A stretch of 52,715 nt of DNA. Origin: Bacilli bacterium. GTDB taxonomy: Bacteria; Bacillota_I; Bacilli_A; RF39; UBA660. The stretch lies in contig JAEENX010000017.1 in NCBI GenBank assembly GCA_016283935.1, forward strand, positions 1 to 52,715, read 5' to 3'. The translations under genes and the position numbers were made by a program. Shown piece after piece: positions 35,272-44,614 of this stretch. Position 1 is the first letter of the stretch. Every line of letters begins with the position of its first letter. Under the pieces are notes generated by a model. That model searched no databases. It saw only the letters and a list, made by a program, of their open reading frames with translations, and was not told the DNA's origin.

Positions 35272-35526
35272 TCATTTTCTTTTATATTTCTTTATCAATA
35301 TTATTCCAACTACTATTAATACTATTCCAATAATATATGTTGGCCATAATAATACAGAATATATAAATACACTATCTATAAAAGCTGTAAATCCATAATA
35401 GTTTGTACAAGGCCATAAACATAAACCACTATAACCATTAATAGCAGAATATATTCCTGTTATAATTGGCAAAATCAATGGAATTGCTCCTATAATTATT
35501 AAAATAATTCCTATAACTTTTTTCAT
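35272..35526 (-). CDS. Small two-helix membrane protein, unknown function
   Basis: An 84-aa protein with hydrophobic helices at about 4-28 and 50-78 and a loop holding CLWPCTNYYG. The C-terminus is basic (KKYKRK), which suggests it faces the cytoplasm. AGGAAG precedes the ATG. It starts 28 bases after the transglutaminase-like gene and is probably in the same transcript. No family is recognised. Confidence 0.65.
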   Translation of the reverse strand: MKKVIGIILIIIGAIPLILPIITGIYSAINGYSGLCLWPCTNYYGFTAFIDSVFIYSVLLWPTYIIGIVLIVVGIILIKKYKRK

Positions 35527-35553
35527 ATTTTTACTTCCTATAATTGAATATTA

Positions 35554-36390
35554 TTATAAACTTATACCGTTTTTATTTTCTTCTTTTTTTTCATATTCTC
35601 CAACTACATACATTCTTTGTTTACCAGTTTTCTCAAGTTGTCTATCAGCTATAAAATAATCATCGAAAGATTTGATTACTCCATTATTTATAAAATCTAG
35701 AAATTCTTCATTTGTTAATGAACCTACAAATGGATAATATTCTCTAAAACTACCATCTTCATTGTATGAAACAATTGGAATACTATAATCAAGTAAAGCA
35801 TAATCATTTTTTCTCTTTACTATATTAAAGCAATGGCCTTCTTGTCTACCATCCATATCAACGCATCCAATACAATAATATGATTCTGTTCCAAAAATAC
35901 TTAATACTTGTTGAACTAATGCACCTCTTTCTGTGCATTCAGCAGCTCCTTTTCCTTTTAAATCTCCTAGTTTATTATTATCTAGTGCTGCAAAGTATTC
36001 TTCATCTGTAGTAGAAGTTTGCCATGCAATATCATTGAATATTGTTTCTCTATCAATTTTTCCTGGAAATCCAAAATAACTATTAACAAAATATTCTAGA
36101 CTGTGAATTAATGCCGCTTTGCTATGAATATTGTATTTTTTTATAAAATGAGCAAATTCATAAATAAAATCTGTAGTTTCCATACCATAGTCTTCTATAT
36201 TTATGCTAGCATATTTTATTCTTGTTTTAAGTGGGATAAATCCTTTAAATACACTATTGGATTTACCATAATTTAAAAATCCTAATCTATCAACTTGATT
36301 AGCATTCATATTTGCTTCATTAATTGCATATTCAATAATGGAGTCAACTTCTTCTTCATTACATTCTAATATTTTTTGAAATACATCCAT
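35554..36390 (-). CDS. Transglutaminase-like cysteine protein
   Basis: The 278-aa soluble protein contains the spaced Cys-His-Asp of the transglutaminase/papain-like superfamily: C152 in GKGAAECTERGALVQQVL, H186 in GRQEGHCFNIV, and D201 in YALLDYS. In this superfamily the triad supports peptidase, amidase or transglutaminase chemistry. There is no signal peptide, so it should act in the cytoplasm, and the N-terminal 120 residues are helical and not recognised. GGTGAT lies before the ATG. It may be cotranscribed with the small membrane protein downstream. Exact function unknown; the catalytic assignment is from spacing and context only. Confidence 0.68.
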   Translation of the reverse strand: MDVFQKILECNEEEVDSIIEYAINEANMNANQVDRLGFLNYGKSNSVFKGFIPLKTRIKYASINIEDYGMETTDFIYEFAHFIKKYNIHSKAALIHSLEYFVNSYFGFPGKIDRETIFNDIAWQTSTTDEEYFAALDNNKLGDLKGKGAAECTERGALVQQVLSIFGTESYYCIGCVDMDGRQEGHCFNIVKRKNDYALLDYSIPIVSYNEDGSFREYYPFVGSLTNEEFLDFINNGVIKSFDDYFIADRQLEKTGKQRMYVVGEYEKKEENKNGISL

Positions 36391-36488
36391 TTATTATCAC
36401 CAATTTTATAATATCATATATTTTATTTATATACTACACGTCTCTATTTTTAATATATTATTTACTTTAGATTTAAGCCACAAAAAAA

Positions 36489-36509
36489 GAATTACTATAA
36501 AAGTAATCC
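36489..36509 (-). terminator. Terminator of the 197-aa orphan gene
   Basis: ATTAC / GTAAT stem with flanking G-C and G-T pairs, followed by seven T residues on the minus strand, about ten bases after the stop codon. Confidence 0.8.
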
Positions 36510-36519
36510 AAAAAATTAA

Positions 36520-37113
36520 TTACATTTTTTTGCCAGAAGATTTCATTTGTTGTAATTGTTCATCGTATTCATGGAGTGATTGAACAATTTCACCATTTTC
36601 ACCTAAAACATAATACTGATCAAATGAAAGTGTTCCCTTAGTTAAGAAATTTGCATCTAAACTACCATCTTCTCTCTTGCCATATATAACAATATATCCA
36701 TTATTAGGTGCACATTTTACAAGTCCCCAACCAGCATCAATTTGAAATTCTCCAGTAGGTAACACACTAAATCTGTCTCCTAGTTCATCGACAATACTTT
36801 GCGGAACACTATCTGTAATTCTAACAGCAATATTTGGCTTTGGTAGTTCATAAAAAACTCCATCAACTTCTTTTGTAGTTTCTTTCCAGTTAGCTTTGTT
36901 CCATACATTCATTTTTCCACTTTCTAATTTTTCAAAAGCAATCACTGAACCTAGCGGACATCTTTCTTCACCTTCCAGACAATCGAGAACCAAATTTTCC
37001 CCATCAACGCTCACAACTTCTTTTAAGAAATCAGGAATATCATTCACACTGCTAATTCTAACACAATTCTTTACCCCGGGTTTCTTGGCAATAGTTATCA
37101 TTTCTTCTTCCAT
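36520..37113 (-). CDS. Orphan soluble protein (197 aa), possibly acquired
   Basis: Not recognised. The protein is acidic and beta-rich; segments such as PNIAVRITDSVPQSIVDELG, FQIDAGWGLVKC and YIVIYGKREDGSLDANF suggest two related halves or a repeated sandwich. Its reading is visibly richer in G and C than the flanking genes (for example around 36930-37080), hinting at transfer. AGGAGA lies seven bases before the ATG at 37113 and TGATATAAT at 37133-37141, so it is expressed alone. Proteins of this kind are often encoded on phages, but no other phage gene is near. Confidence 0.65.
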   Translation of the reverse strand: MEEEMITIAKKPGVKNCVRISSVNDIPDFLKEVVSVDGENLVLDCLEGEERCPLGSVIAFEKLESGKMNVWNKANWKETTKEVDGVFYELPKPNIAVRITDSVPQSIVDELGDRFSVLPTGEFQIDAGWGLVKCAPNNGYIVIYGKREDGSLDANFLTKGTLSFDQYYVLGENGEIVQSLHEYDEQLQQMKSSGKKM

Positions 37114-37132
37114 ATCATTTTCTCCTAATAGT

Positions 37133-37141
37133 ATTATATCA
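37133..37141 (-). promoter_or_regulatory. Extended -10 promoter of the 197-aa orphan
   Basis: TGATATAAT on the minus strand about 20 bases before the start codon. Confidence 0.55.
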
Positions 37142-37190
37142 TATTATTTTATTTTATATCTCATTACAATAATTTATATTATTATTCTTT

Positions 37191-39257
37191 CTACAAACTA
37201 CAAGTCTCTATCCTTAATTTATTATTTTCTATTTTAAAAATAATGCTTCCATCTTGATCAGTTCTATATATTTTAGAATTTTTCAAGTTATCTAATACCT
37301 CTTTATTCGGATGTCCATAACGATTATTTTTGCCATCACTTATAATGGAATATTTAGGTTTTATACTATTTATAAATTCTTTACTACTACTTGTATTTGA
37401 ACCATGATGTCCTACTTTTAATACATCAATATCTGTTAAATTATATTTATTCAGTATTTCTTTTTCAGTAGTAGTTGAAGCATCTCCCATAAATAAGAAT
37501 TTATAATTATTTATTTGTAAATAAATAACATTTGAATTATCATTTTCATTGTCATATTCCTTAGTTTGTAAAAAATATAATTTGTAGTTATTAACGTTTA
37601 GTTCTTTGAGACATGTATTATATTTTATTTTTTCCTCATTTAACTTATTTATTAATTCACCTTCTAAATTATTATAAGATCCACAGTTAAAGATTACATT
37701 TTTAACATTAAAATGTTCTATTAAATTCGTAGCTTCACCCATATGATCATAGTCTCCATGAGTTAATATCAAATAATCAATATTAGAAATACCAATACTT
37801 TTAAAGAATTTAATATTGTTACCAGTATAAAGATACTCTTTCTTTTTCTTCCATTCCTCTTCTTTAAATCTAACTTTGCCGCCTGTATCAATCAGTATTG
37901 ATTTATCTTTATATTTAATTAATGCCGAATCTCCTTGTCCTACATCAAGATAATAAATATATGTATTATTATCTAATATATATAAATATTTATATATTGT
38001 TAATAACAATACTATTATTAACAATAACTTCTTATTATATGTATTAAGAAAAATATAAATAAATATGTAGTAAAAAATAATTACTACTATATTTAATTTA
38101 GGAATAACAACATTAAATACTAAAAAGTATTTAGATATATATTCAAATATATTTGTAATATAAAAAAATATAATATCTAATGGTTTAATAATAAAAGTAA
38201 TTAAACTTAATGGATATATAAACAATGATATTAAAGGTACTACTAATAAATTATTAAATATTGATAGTATATTTATTTCATAGTTCATATTAATCGTGAT
38301 TGGTAAAGATACTAGAAAAGCTAATATACTAACCTTTAATATACTTATCAAATAATTACCTTTAATTATAAAACTATATCTAATAAGAAAATAAGATATA
38401 ACAGAAGAATATATAAACCCAACATCATACAATCTAAATGGATCAATTATTAAAACTATCATTATAGTTATATAAAATGATTGAATTGTTTCTAAATTAA
38501 AATCAAATCTTTTATTTAAATAAATGATTGTAAATAATATAGAAGACCTTAATATAGATGATGATATACTTGTTATAAAAATATAAAGTAATAAAAATAT
38601 TATTATAATTGGATATTTAATATCATCTTTTACTCTCTTTAATAGTTTTAAAATAATAGCTACTAATAAAGATATATGCATTCCAGATATTGCGAATATA
38701 TGTAGTATTCCTGATTCTTGATATTTACTATATATTTCATCATCTAGATAAGACTTATCTCCCAAAATAAATGTAGATAAATATGCTTTACTTTGATAAG
38801 TATTTATTCTTTCTTTTATATAATTTTTAATTCTATATAAAATATTTATATTTGTAGATTCTATAGAAATTGAATCTACATTTAATATATAATTTATATG
38901 TTTATAATATAAATACTTTTTATAGTTAAATGTATTAGGTACTGTATTATTATTAGGAATAGATAATGTTCCTTTTAATCTTAACTTAGTACCTATTTTA
39001 ATATTCTTATATTTATTTAAATCACTTTCTTTTTGAATATAATAAGTACATTTAACTTTTTCTTTACCTTTTATTATAAAAGAATACTTATTACCATCTA
39101 TTGAACTATCTATTAATATTCCTTCTATTTCTTTTTCATCTATATTGTATTTAGATTCTATTTTTATATTACAAATAATAAATGAAATAATAATAGATAC
39201 TATACATAATATAAGTAATACATGACTAGATTGTAATATTGTCTTTAATCTTAGCAT
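37191..39257 (-). CDS. comEC: DNA uptake channel ComEC/Rec2
   Basis: The 688-aa protein conducts single-stranded DNA across the membrane in natural transformation. It has an N-terminal OB-like exposed domain after one helix, the competence domain with many helices starting at GDKSYLDDEIYSKYQESGILHIFAISGMHISLL, and a C-terminal metallo-beta-lactamase-like domain: DVGQGDSALIKYKDKSILIDTGG, LTHGDYDHMG (metal ligands), VGHHGSNTSSS and RYGHPN. All metal-binding motifs are kept, so its nuclease may be active. The ATG at 39257 has AGGTGA eight bases before it, inside the end of comEA (overlap 32 bases), so the two are coupled. Confidence 0.96.
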   Translation of the reverse strand: MLRLKTILQSSHVLLILCIVSIIISFIICNIKIESKYNIDEKEIEGILIDSSIDGNKYSFIIKGKEKVKCTYYIQKESDLNKYKNIKIGTKLRLKGTLSIPNNNTVPNTFNYKKYLYYKHINYILNVDSISIESTNINILYRIKNYIKERINTYQSKAYLSTFILGDKSYLDDEIYSKYQESGILHIFAISGMHISLLVAIILKLLKRVKDDIKYPIIIIFLLLYIFITSISSSILRSSILFTIIYLNKRFDFNLETIQSFYITIMIVLIIDPFRLYDVGFIYSSVISYFLIRYSFIIKGNYLISILKVSILAFLVSLPITINMNYEINILSIFNNLLVVPLISLFIYPLSLITFIIKPLDIIFFYITNIFEYISKYFLVFNVVIPKLNIVVIIFYYIFIYIFLNTYNKKLLLIIVLLLTIYKYLYILDNNTYIYYLDVGQGDSALIKYKDKSILIDTGGKVRFKEEEWKKKKEYLYTGNNIKFFKSIGISNIDYLILTHGDYDHMGEATNLIEHFNVKNVIFNCGSYNNLEGELINKLNEEKIKYNTCLKELNVNNYKLYFLQTKEYDNENDNSNVIYLQINNYKFLFMGDASTTTEKEILNKYNLTDIDVLKVGHHGSNTSSSKEFINSIKPKYSIISDGKNNRYGHPNKEVLDNLKNSKIYRTDQDGSIIFKIENNKLRIETCSL

Positions 39258-39858
39258 ATAAAGATTCACCTATACCTGATATATTTTTTATTTCTTCAAT
39301 TGATTTAAATGGTGATTCAGTTCTATATGCAACTATTGCTAATGCCTTAGATTCACCTATTCCAGTTAAAGATGTTAATTCATTTAGAGATGCAGTATTT
39401 ATATTTATTTTAGAAGTATTATTTAAACTAGTAGTATTTGTTGTTACTTCTAAATCATATGAATCATATTTAACTGAGCTAGTTGTTGTAGTATTATTTA
39501 ATTTCTTTATTTCAGATACAGTATAAATATATATTACAGATTCTTCTGTTAACTTCTTAGATAAGTTTATATTATCTGTATATGCATTTTTAGTTAATCC
39601 ACCTGCTAATTCAATAAGTTCATTTACTATAGTTCCTTGTTTAACTTTATATACACCAGGTTTCTTAACTGCTCCTTTTAAATCAACATAAAACATATTA
39701 GTAATAATTGTTGTTTCTTTCGTAGTTGGTTCAACATAACTAATATAATGTTCTTCTACTTCATTTGTATTATTTAATAAATCTAATACTGTAATTATTG
39801 AAATAGAAAATATTACTACTATAAATAAAACAATTATATATTTAATACATCTTTTCAT
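39226..39858 (-). CDS. comEA: Competence DNA receptor ComEA
   Basis: The 210-aa protein has an N-terminal membrane anchor (about 5-25), an SLBB domain (VDLKGAVKKPGVYKVKQGTIVNELIELAGG), a Thr/Ser-rich linker, and a C-terminal double helix-hairpin-helix domain (ININTASLNELTSLTGIGESKALAIVAYR and the following SGIGESLYAKI) that binds double-stranded DNA outside the membrane. It hands DNA to ComEC, whose gene overlaps its end. AGGAGG precedes the ATG at 39858. With pilC, pilD and the prepilin-like gene this indicates a DNA-uptake machine, though no assembly ATPase is in the window. Confidence 0.96.
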   Translation of the reverse strand: MKRCIKYIIVLFIVVIFSISIITVLDLLNNTNEVEEHYISYVEPTTKETTIITNMFYVDLKGAVKKPGVYKVKQGTIVNELIELAGGLTKNAYTDNINLSKKLTEESVIYIYTVSEIKKLNNTTTTSSVKYDSYDLEVTTNTTSLNNTSKININTASLNELTSLTGIGESKALAIVAYRTESPFKSIEEIKNISGIGESLYAKIKDNITI

Positions 39859-39925
39859 ATTTACCTCCTTCTACTTTATATATACACGGTGGAGGTACCA
39901 TTTTACTTGTTTTTATACGAAAATT

Positions 39926-39956
39926 AAAAAAGAAAGTTTAATTAACTTTCTTTTTT
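39926..39956 (-). terminator. Terminator of the M16 peptidase pair
   Basis: Arms AAAAAAGAAAGTT and AACTTTCTTTTTT pair around a five-base loop; the stop codon (39942-39944) lies inside. A T tail follows on the minus strand. Confidence 0.87.
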
Positions 39957-41213
39957 GGCTGTTACATCAACTACAACATCTGCAGTTTTAAATATTTCTT
40001 GCACTTCTTTTACTGTTTCATATTTAATATCTTTTATTACTTGATTTTCAATAAAGACATCTTCTCCATATGAAATATATTCATGAGAGAATCCTCTTGA
40101 ATAATCATTTATGTTATCAAATACTAAAATAAACTTAGCTATTGCAGCTCTTTTCTTTCTTTCAAAATCTTCTTCGCTTATATTAAGATTCATAATTTTA
40201 TTTTTTATTTCTTCTATATATTTATCTGGAGTATTAGTATTAGCAGATGATGTATAAATTAAATAATCATCAGTTAATTGGCAATAATTAGACATACCTC
40301 CAATTATTATTTTATTATCTCTTAAATATTCATAGAAATCACTTGTAGTTGATAATTCACATGAAGTTAATAAATAAGATGCTATATCTAATTCTTTTCT
40401 TGTCATCTTAAATTTATTAAGAGGTATTTTATAATTAATAGACACCAATGGAACTTCATTTTTATCTAATACTTCCACAGATGATTTATTGATATTATCT
40501 ACTTCTTTTTCAGTTTTATATTCTATTTCTTTTACTTCATATTCTTTATTAGAAAGAGATTCTTTAGCAATAGATATTACTTCTTTAGGATCAACATTTC
40601 CAAATACAGCTAATACCATATTATATGGTTTATAGAAATAATTATATGCTGTTTCAATATCATCTAAAGTAATGGATTCTATCTCTGATATAGTTCCTAT
40701 AACTGGATATTTTCTATTATCATTTATAAATAAGTTTTCATTCACAGCATAAGATATTTTTCTATGAATATTATCTAAACATCTTTTAGCTTCTTCTAAG
40801 ATAATACCTTTTTCTTTTTCAACAAGTTCTTCATTATAATATGGGGTTAAAACATATTTAAGTAAATAAGATAAGTTTTCTTTTAAATTAGAGGCTGTCC
40901 ATACTTTATAGTTAGTATGATCAAATGTTGTAAAAGCATTTGCATCTGAACCTAAAGATGCAAAGTAATCATTTGCATCTCCATCTTCCATTTTAAATGT
41001 TAGGTGTTCTAAGAAATGAGCAACACCTAAATGTAAGTGTTTATATTCTTTTTCACCTTTAAACCTGAAATCATTCATGGCGCTTCCATATTTAACAATT
41101 AGATTCATTGTTATTCCTTTTGTTTCACCTGGAAATACATATATAGTTAATCCATTGTCTAATGTTTCTTTATATACTTTATTTTCTACAGTAGCAATAT
41201 TAATTGTTTTCAT
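39942..41213 (-). CDS. M16 family zinc peptidase, active subunit (YmfH-like)
   Basis: The 423-aa protein has the inverted zinc motif HxxEH as H66-F-L-E69-H70 (GVAHFLEHLTF), and the third ligand Glu in EKEKGIILEEAKR about 75 residues later. The Arg/Tyr-bearing C-terminal half is also recognisable. M16 peptidases of this bacterial type work as a pair with an inactive partner; the upstream gene encodes such a partner. The ATG at 41213 overlaps the partner's end by 14 bases, so both should be made in equal amounts. In B. subtilis relatives the pair is ymfF-ymfH. Substrate unknown; possibly peptides or leader sequences. Confidence 0.92.
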   Translation of the reverse strand: MKTINIATVENKVYKETLDNGLTIYVFPGETKGITMNLIVKYGSAMNDFRFKGEKEYKHLHLGVAHFLEHLTFKMEDGDANDYFASLGSDANAFTTFDHTNYKVWTASNLKENLSYLLKYVLTPYYNEELVEKEKGIILEEAKRCLDNIHRKISYAVNENLFINDNRKYPVIGTISEIESITLDDIETAYNYFYKPYNMVLAVFGNVDPKEVISIAKESLSNKEYEVKEIEYKTEKEVDNINKSSVEVLDKNEVPLVSINYKIPLNKFKMTRKELDIASYLLTSCELSTTSDFYEYLRDNKIIIGGMSNYCQLTDDYLIYTSSANTNTPDKYIEEIKNKIMNLNISEEDFERKKRAAIAKFILVFDNINDYSRGFSHEYISYGEDVFIENQVIKDIKYETVKEVQEIFKTADVVVDVTAKKES

Positions 41214-42444
41214 TCTTATCACCTACTAACACATATTTAGTATATTCTTTCATATTAGGAAGTATTGCTTTAATAGAATCTTCTGTAATTTCACTGAAAC
41301 GTTTTAATTTCAAATCCATAGGATCTATAACATTATTAAATACAGCATCTGATTCGAATAATAAATAATCTATACTATCTGTATTTTGTTCTATATTACT
41401 AATTATATTTAATCTAGCATCTGATACATTATCTTTATTAATTAATGTATTTAAATTAGACATTATATCTTCGATTCTTTCTTTTGTTTTAGCAATATTC
41501 TTTTTATCTACTCCGACTGTAATCATTAAAATGTTTGTATGTCTCATATAGACAGCGCTTAAGTTATAACATAAACTATGTTTTTCTCTTATATCTTTAT
41601 ATAAAAGAGAATTTAAACCATTTCCTAATACATCACTTAATAATGTTGCTTCATATAATCTTTGTTCTCTAGATAAATTTTCAAATGAATAGAAATAAAT
41701 AATCATACTTTGTTCAAATTTATCTTTGTTTTCTAATTCTTTAACTGTACGATGTTTAACATGATAATCAAATTCTAATTTAGATATTTTATTGTTAATA
41801 AATGGACTATTATCAACTATTATTTTTTCAACTTCATTCATATTTAAATTACCTATTACATATATATCAATTGTATAGTTATTAATTATATCCTTTAATG
41901 TTTCTTTTAAATCTTCAATAGTTAATTTATCTATTTCTTCTTCTGTATTAAATGCTGATAAACCATATGATGTTTCAATTGTACTTTTAGCTTCTTTAAA
42001 TGCTTTAGAAAATAATTCTTCTTCTTTATGTTTTAAACTAAGTTTTTGTTCTTCTTTTATTAACTTTAAATCTTTTTCAGTTAATAAAGGTTCTTTTATA
42101 TAATCAAATACAAATTTAATTACATCATTTAAATAATTTTTATCATCTACATATTTAGGATTAAGAAATTCAGCAAATACTACTCCATCTATAATATCTC
42201 CATTTGTAGAATCATAGCATAATGAAACTAATCCATATAAGTATTCTTTTCTTTTTGATAATTCTTTTATAGATGGATATGATTTTGTTCCACGATTTAA
42301 TAAATCAAATAAAGCTTTTACTTTACCTAAATTATCCTTGTTTATTTTTTCTCTACAATGTATTTCAATAGCACATTTTTTATAATTATCTTTTTTTATA
42401 GTATGTACTCTAAAATGATCATATTCTTTTACATTAGTTTTCAT
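41200..42444 (-). CDS. M16 family peptidase homologue, inactive subunit (YmfF-like)
   Basis: The 414-aa product has the M16 fold (for example RGTKSYPSIKELSKRKEYLYG in place of the active-site helix, and later YIDVYVIGNLN-like and NGLNSLLYKDIREKHSLCYNLSAVY segments) but no HxxEH motif. Loss of the zinc site in one of two neighbouring M16 genes is usual for heterodimeric enzymes, where the inactive partner shapes the chamber. AGGTGAA lies upstream of the ATG and a TATAAT at 42462-42467 is a possible -10. It is divergent from deoD. Confidence 0.9.
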   Translation of the reverse strand: MKTNVKEYDHFRVHTIKKDNYKKCAIEIHCREKINKDNLGKVKALFDLLNRGTKSYPSIKELSKRKEYLYGLVSLCYDSTNGDIIDGVVFAEFLNPKYVDDKNYLNDVIKFVFDYIKEPLLTEKDLKLIKEEQKLSLKHKEEELFSKAFKEAKSTIETSYGLSAFNTEEEIDKLTIEDLKETLKDIINNYTIDIYVIGNLNMNEVEKIIVDNSPFINNKISKLEFDYHVKHRTVKELENKDKFEQSMIIYFYSFENLSREQRLYEATLLSDVLGNGLNSLLYKDIREKHSLCYNLSAVYMRHTNILMITVGVDKKNIAKTKERIEDIMSNLNTLINKDNVSDARLNIISNIEQNTDSIDYLLFESDAVFNNVIDPMDLKLKRFSEITEDSIKAILPNMKEYTKYVLVGDKNENN

Positions 42445-42551
42445 TTATTTCACCTAAATTAATTATAGTATCAAATAATAAAAATAACTAGTTAAATATT
42501 AGTTTATGTGTTATTATTAATATAGAATGAAAATAAAGAGGGATTGATATT

Positions 42552-43265
42552 ATGAAACCTATACATGTAGTTACTGCTAAAGGTAATATAGCAGAAAATG
42601 TAATTATGCCTGGAGATCCACTTAGAGCTAAATATATAGCTGAAAAGTTTTTAGAAAATCCAGTTTTAATTAACACAGTTAGAAATATGTTTGGATATAC
42701 AGGAACTTATAAAGGTAAAAAAGTTACAGTTATGGGTTCAGGAATGGGTATTCCAAGTATTGGTATTTATTCATATGAATTATATTATTTCTATGATGTA
42801 AAAAATATTATTCGTATAGGTACTGCTGGAGCATTAAATCCAAATGTTAAAATTGGAGATGTTGTTTTATCAACAGGATGTTATTCAGAATCTAGTTTTG
42901 CTTTCCAATATGGAAAATTATATGACAAATATATTGATTCATCTATAGATTTAAATTTAAAAATATTAAAAACAGCTAAAGATAAAAATATAAATGTTGC
43001 TTTAGGACCTACTCTTACATCAGATGTATTTGATGTATACGTTAATATAGATCATATATTTGATAGATGTCCTATTGTATCTGAATTAGTTGCATGTGAA
43101 ATGGAAGGCTTTGGACTTCTACACGTAGCTAGAATGCAACAAAAAGAAGCTACTGTTATGATGACTGTAGTTGATTCTAAATATGATCAAGAAAATGCAA
43201 TGACTCCTGAACAAAGAGAAAAAGCATTAGATGATATGATTGAATTAGCATTAGATAGTATTTAA
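42552..43265 (+). CDS. deoD: Purine nucleoside phosphorylase, DeoD type
   Basis: The 237-aa enzyme splits purine (deoxy)nucleosides with phosphate to free base and (deoxy)ribose-1-phosphate. The hexameric DeoD class is shown by IMPGDPLRAKYIAEKFLE, GYTGTYKGKKVTVMGSGMGIPS, RIGTAGAL and ACEMEGFGLLHVA, with the catalytic Asp in VVDSKYD. Length is typical (233-240). AGAGGGATTGAT precedes the ATG. It is transcribed alone on the plus strand, ending at a bidirectional terminator. A salvage role fits a lineage with reduced biosynthesis (inference). Confidence 0.95.
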   Translation: MKPIHVVTAKGNIAENVIMPGDPLRAKYIAEKFLENPVLINTVRNMFGYTGTYKGKKVTVMGSGMGIPSIGIYSYELYYFYDVKNIIRIGTAGALNPNVKIGDVVLSTGCYSESSFAFQYGKLYDKYIDSSIDLNLKILKTAKDKNINVALGPTLTSDVFDVYVNIDHIFDRCPIVSELVACEMEGFGLLHVARMQQKEATVMMTVVDSKYDQENAMTPEQREKALDDMIELALDSI

Positions 43266-43268
43266 AAA

Positions 43269-43286
43269 GGAACTCAATTGAGTTCC
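43269..43286. terminator. Bidirectional terminator between deoD and the Fur-family gene
   Basis: Perfect 18-base palindrome GGAACTCAATTGAGTTCC flanked by T-rich sequence on both strands. It starts three bases after the deoD stop and touches the stop of the opposing gene. Confidence 0.9.
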
Positions 43287-43663
43287 TATTTTTTTTGACA
43301 TTTATTACATACACCTTCAATATTTAAATAATGATTAGTAATAGTAAATCCATTTAATTCTTCTTGTTTATCAAATGGACATTCTATTTCAACACTTTCA
43401 TGACATTTAGTACATGTTAAATGATGTTTATGATGTCCATTTATTAAATATATAATATCAGATCCAGATATTTCTCTAGTTAATAATCCACTTTTTTCTA
43501 ATGATTCTAAATTTCTATAAACTGTTGTTTTATCCATATCTTTTGATTTAGATAAAATATTTTTTATAGAAGCATTTTCATTTAAATCTACTATTGTATT
43601 TAAAAGTTCTACTCTTTTATCTGTAACTTTTAAATTATATTTTTTTAATAATTCTTCTATCAT
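43286..43663 (-). CDS. Fur family metal-sensing transcription regulator
   Basis: The 125-aa protein has the winged-helix half (KVTDKRVELLNTI, then DKTTVYRNLESLEKSGLL) and the metal-binding half (HHKHHLTCTKCHESVEIECPF, CNKCQKK) of the Fur/Zur/PerR/Nur family. Two CxxC pairs form the structural zinc site and the His-rich HHKHH strand belongs to the sensing site. It overlaps the metal exporter gene by four bases (ATGA), so it is in that operon. The promoter of the operon carries palindromes that are its likely operators. Which metal it senses cannot be told; the box resembles those of Nur regulators (nickel). Confidence 0.92.
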   Translation of the reverse strand: MIEELLKKYNLKVTDKRVELLNTIVDLNENASIKNILSKSKDMDKTTVYRNLESLEKSGLLTREISGSDIIYLINGHHKHHLTCTKCHESVEIECPFDKQEELNGFTITNHYLNIEGVCNKCQKK

Positions 43664-44574
43664 ATTGCAACACCTATTAAATTAAATATATATCCAAATA
43701 ATATACCTAAGAAATATATTAATCCAACAACTCCCAAGTTTTCTTTCATGTTTTTATTTTGTTTAAATAAAACTAATAAAGCTAAACCTGAATTGGTTAA
43801 TAAACCAGCCATAGCTGTACCAAATGTTATAACTCCTTCAGCATAGATAGATGAAATCATTACTGAAGCTCCACAGTTTGGAATAAGTCCAATTAGAGAT
43901 GCTAACATAGGTGCAAGTAATTTATGTGATTCCATGAATCCTTCTACAGCTTCTTCTGATATAACATATCCAAATAATATATTTAATCCAAATGTTATTA
44001 ACAATATAAATCCTAATGTTTTTATAGTATGTATTATTGAAGATTTAAGAAGACTTTCTTCACAGTGACAATGTTCTTCTTCACATACATGAAAATCTTC
44101 ATGAGCATGTTTTTTATTTTTCTTTTCTTCTTTCTTATGTGTCTCTCTTAATATTAGATCAATAATAAATCCAACAACCATACCAACTAATACTTTAATA
44201 CCAACAAATGCAAGTACTTTATTAATAGGAGCATCACTTGATAATAGTACTGGTATCATTTCATCACTTGTAGATAAATAAATACTTATTAATGTTCCTA
44301 ATGAAATAATTCTAGTTATATAAAGATTTGTTGCTAAAACTGAGAAACCACATTGAGGAATACCTCCAAGTAATGCACCAATTATAGGTCCACCTTTACC
44401 TGCTTTAGCTATGGCCTTTTCTGTTTTCTTTGATAACTTATGTTCAATAAGTTCAATAATTAAGAATGCTATAAATAAAAATGGTATTAGTTTTACTCCA
44501 TCCACAAGAGTATCTAATGCTATATCTAATAGCCCACTTTCTCCTTCAACTGCATGTAATAACAAATTATTCAT
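43660..44574 (-). CDS. Putative heavy-metal exporter, ArsP_2 (10-TM) family
   Basis: The 304-aa protein has about eight to ten hydrophobic helices arranged in two halves, each with a Gly-x-x-Pro-x-Cys-Gly motif: GGIPQCGFSVLATN and GLIPNCGASVMISS. These repeats characterise the family of putative 10-TM heavy-metal (or manganese) exporters. Between the halves lies a cytoplasmic loop rich in His, Cys and Glu (KKHAHEDFHVCEEEHCHCEE), a probable metal-binding sensor. It is cotranscribed with a Fur-family regulator. The ATG at 44574 has AGAAGGA upstream. Metal specificity is not known; if the operator is Nur-like, nickel is one candidate. Confidence 0.87.
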   Translation of the reverse strand: MNNLLLHAVEGESGLLDIALDTLVDGVKLIPFLFIAFLIIELIEHKLSKKTEKAIAKAGKGGPIIGALLGGIPQCGFSVLATNLYITRIISLGTLISIYLSTSDEMIPVLLSSDAPINKVLAFVGIKVLVGMVVGFIIDLILRETHKKEEKKNKKHAHEDFHVCEEEHCHCEESLLKSSIIHTIKTLGFILLITFGLNILFGYVISEEAVEGFMESHKLLAPMLASLIGLIPNCGASVMISSIYAEGVITFGTAMAGLLTNSGLALLVLFKQNKNMKENLGVVGLIYFLGILFGYIFNLIGVAI

Positions 44575-44593
44575 ATTTTTCCTTCTTTCATGA

Positions 44594-44608
44594 TGCAACT
44601 TTGTTGCA
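44594..44608 (-). promoter_or_regulatory. Palindromic operator downstream of the metal-exporter promoter
   Basis: On the minus strand TGCAACAAAGTTGCA lies six bases past the -10 hexamer. It can be written TTGCAA-N5-TTGCA, like the box described for Nur regulators. Position at the transcription start suits repression. Confidence 0.65.
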
Positions 44609-44614
44609 ATTAGG

